In this document: one piece after another, positions 4,613 through 5,622 of the stretch
Position numbering within the stretch: the stretch's first letter is position 1
Layout of the letters: each line of letters starts with the position of its first letter
Assembly (NCBI GenBank): GCA_039917655.1
Contig: JBDSJC010000136.1
Span: forward strand, 1 to 5,622
DNA from: PNKC01 sp039917655
Lineage (GTDB): Bacteria; Chloroflexota; Dehalococcoidia; Tepidiformales; Tepidiformaceae
DNA length: 5,622 bases
Direction of reading: 5' to 3'
The notes under the pieces: model-generated
What the model saw: only the letters and a program-made list of their open reading frames with translations
Told to the model about the DNA's origin: nothing
Databases searched by the model: none
Position numbers and translations under genes: made by a program

Positions 4613-5622
4613 ATGCCGGACCGCACAACGGGTACGCTGCCATTGCCACTCGAAATGCCGCCCCCGGCGCCGGCCGGTGGCCTGACGAGCGCAGAAGCGC
4701 AGGCTCGCGCCGAGGCCGGTCTTGCGAACGTCGATTTGACGCGCCAGCGCACCGACGGCGATGTCATCCGCGCGAACGCCCTCACCTTTTTCAACGTGGT
4801 CCTCGGCGTGCTGATCCTGGCGCTGTTCGCGGTCGCCGAATTTCGCGACGGACTCTTCGTGGGCGTCGTGGTGATCGCAAATGTGGCCGTCTCGACGCTG
4901 CAAGAGATCAAGGCCACACGGACCCTGCGCCAACTGAAGGCGCTGACTGCACCGCAAGCAACCGTCGTACGCGACGGTAGCGAACGTGGAGTGCTGGCAG
5001 AAGAAGTGGTCCAGGGGGATCTGATCCACCTGAAGCAGGGCGACCAGGTGATCGCCGACGGCCCAATCGTTTCACGAACGGCGGAGATCGACGAGTCGCT
5101 GCTCACCGGGGAGTCCGATTCCGTGCAGCGCAGTCCGGGGGATGAATTGCGCTCCGGCAGCTTCTGCACCGCCGGGGATTGTTACTACCGCGCGGACCAG
5201 ATCGGTTCGAATGCCTACGCCGTGCGGCTGGCGGCCAGCGCCCGCCAGGTGGTGCGCCGCGAAACGCCTCTCCAGCTACGATTCAAGCGCATCCTCCGGA
5301 TCATGCTGAGCGCCACGGGAGTGCTGGCCGCGTTGCTCATGGTCTCGTACTTGGTGGACGAAAAGGGCATCGCCGAAGCGATCAAGGCGACCACGGCAAC
5401 GGTGACAACGGTGGTGCCCACCGGCCTGCTGCTGGGGATGACCGTGGCCTTTGCGGTGGGCGCCGTGCGAGTTTCGCGCTCAGGGGCGATCGTCCAGGAC
5501 ATCAACGCCGTGGAGGCGCTCAACTACACGGATGTCATCTGCCTCGACAAAACGGGCACGATCACGGCGAACAAGCTGACCCTCCAGGGCATTGACTGGG
5601 CCGGTGGGATGGAAGGGTACCG
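4613..5622 (+). CDS. P-type cation-transporting ATPase (partial, C-terminus beyond window)
   Basis: The window holds 336 codons, the N-terminal part of an ion pump driven by ATP in the cytoplasmic membrane. In order: the N-terminal GLTSAEAQARAEAGLAN (23-39), helices at about 57-76 and 80-96, the actuator domain with LTGES (164-168; the glutamate aids dephosphorylation), helices at about 228-247 and 260-285, and the phosphorylation motif CLDKTGTIT (310-318) with D312. The layout fits a P2-like or CtpE-like (HAD-IC) subfamily. The helix-4 motif is VPTGL (268-272), where calcium and many other P2 pumps have PEGL, so the ion is uncertain. The ATG at 4613 is fixed by an in-frame TGA two codons upstream; the only ribosome-like sequence is GAGG one base before it, so initiation may not depend on Shine-Dalgarno pairing. 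The nucleotide-binding domain lies outside the window. Confidence 0.93.
   Translation, partial: MPDRTTGTLPLPLEMPPPAPAGGLTSAEAQARAEAGLANVDLTRQRTDGDVIRANALTFFNVVLGVLILALFAVAEFRDGLFVGVVVIANVAVSTLQEIKATRTLRQLKALTAPQATVVRDGSERGVLAEEVVQGDLIHLKQGDQVIADGPIVSRTAEIDESLLTGESDSVQRSPGDELRSGSFCTAGDCYYRADQIGSNAYAVRLAASARQVVRRETPLQLRFKRILRIMLSATGVLAALLMVSYLVDEKGIAEAIKATTATVTTVVPTGLLLGMTVAFAVGAVRVSRSGAIVQDINAVEALNYTDVICLDKTGTITANKLTLQGIDWAGGMEGY

Noticed and set aside
4453..5169. 238-codon minus-strand frame opposite the P-type ATPase
   Set aside because: Ser/Arg-rich shadow of a gene with clear P-type ATPase motifs on the plus strand.
1..5622. Mobile element, CRISPR array, prophage, toxin-antitoxin or defence system
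   Set aside because: No transposase, integrase, spaced direct repeats or recognisable defence domains are present on either strand; no tRNA or rRNA gene was seen.

Overview
The window is GC-rich and densely coded. It suggests a member of the Chloroflexota, possibly a thermophilic one. The clues are Thr/Pro-rich ('TPT') linkers on exported proteins, GTG and TTG starts, genes with little or no Shine-Dalgarno sequence, and a gene pair related to the di-myo-inositol-phosphate solute enzymes of thermophiles. The taxonomic assignment is an inference from style, because no marker gene is present.

Layout. (1) Positions 1-887, minus strand: the N-terminal 295 codons of an MFS exporter of the MFS_3/EntS-like type, running off the left edge. 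(2) Positions 888-1390: about 500 bases without a convincing gene. They hold a strongly foldable block (about 971-1137) with some T-box-like features, and a pair of inverted REP-like repeats (1173-1264). (3) Positions 1391-1927, plus strand: a membrane-anchored protein with a Thr/Pro linker and a PA14-like outer domain. (4) Positions 1928-2131: an intergenic stretch with a nested hairpin and a good sigma70-like promoter. (5) Positions 2132-2920, plus strand: a secreted CAP/SCP-like protein with a Thr/Pro repeat tail. (6) Positions 2928-4294, minus strand: two translationally coupled genes (4-base GTGA overlap), an inositol-1-phosphate cytidylyltransferase-like enzyme followed by a CDP-alcohol phosphatidyltransferase. 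(7) Positions 4295-4398: a short divergent regulatory region. (8) Positions 4399-4488, plus strand: a possible 29-residue single-pass membrane protein. (9) Positions 4613-5622, plus strand: the N-terminal 336 codons of a P-type cation ATPase, running off the right edge.

How it works together. The minus-strand pair forms a clear pathway unit. The first enzyme would activate a polyol phosphate with CTP, and the second would transfer the phospho-polyol to a second alcohol. By homology this gives di-myo-inositol phosphate phosphate or a related phosphodiester. The two exported plus-strand proteins share a linker style and probably both act outside the membrane, but nothing shows that they cooperate. 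The MFS exporter and the P-type ATPase are separate transport genes. I see no phage, transposon, CRISPR or defence system; the most unusual material is the inositol-phosphodiester pair and the structured 888-1270 region.
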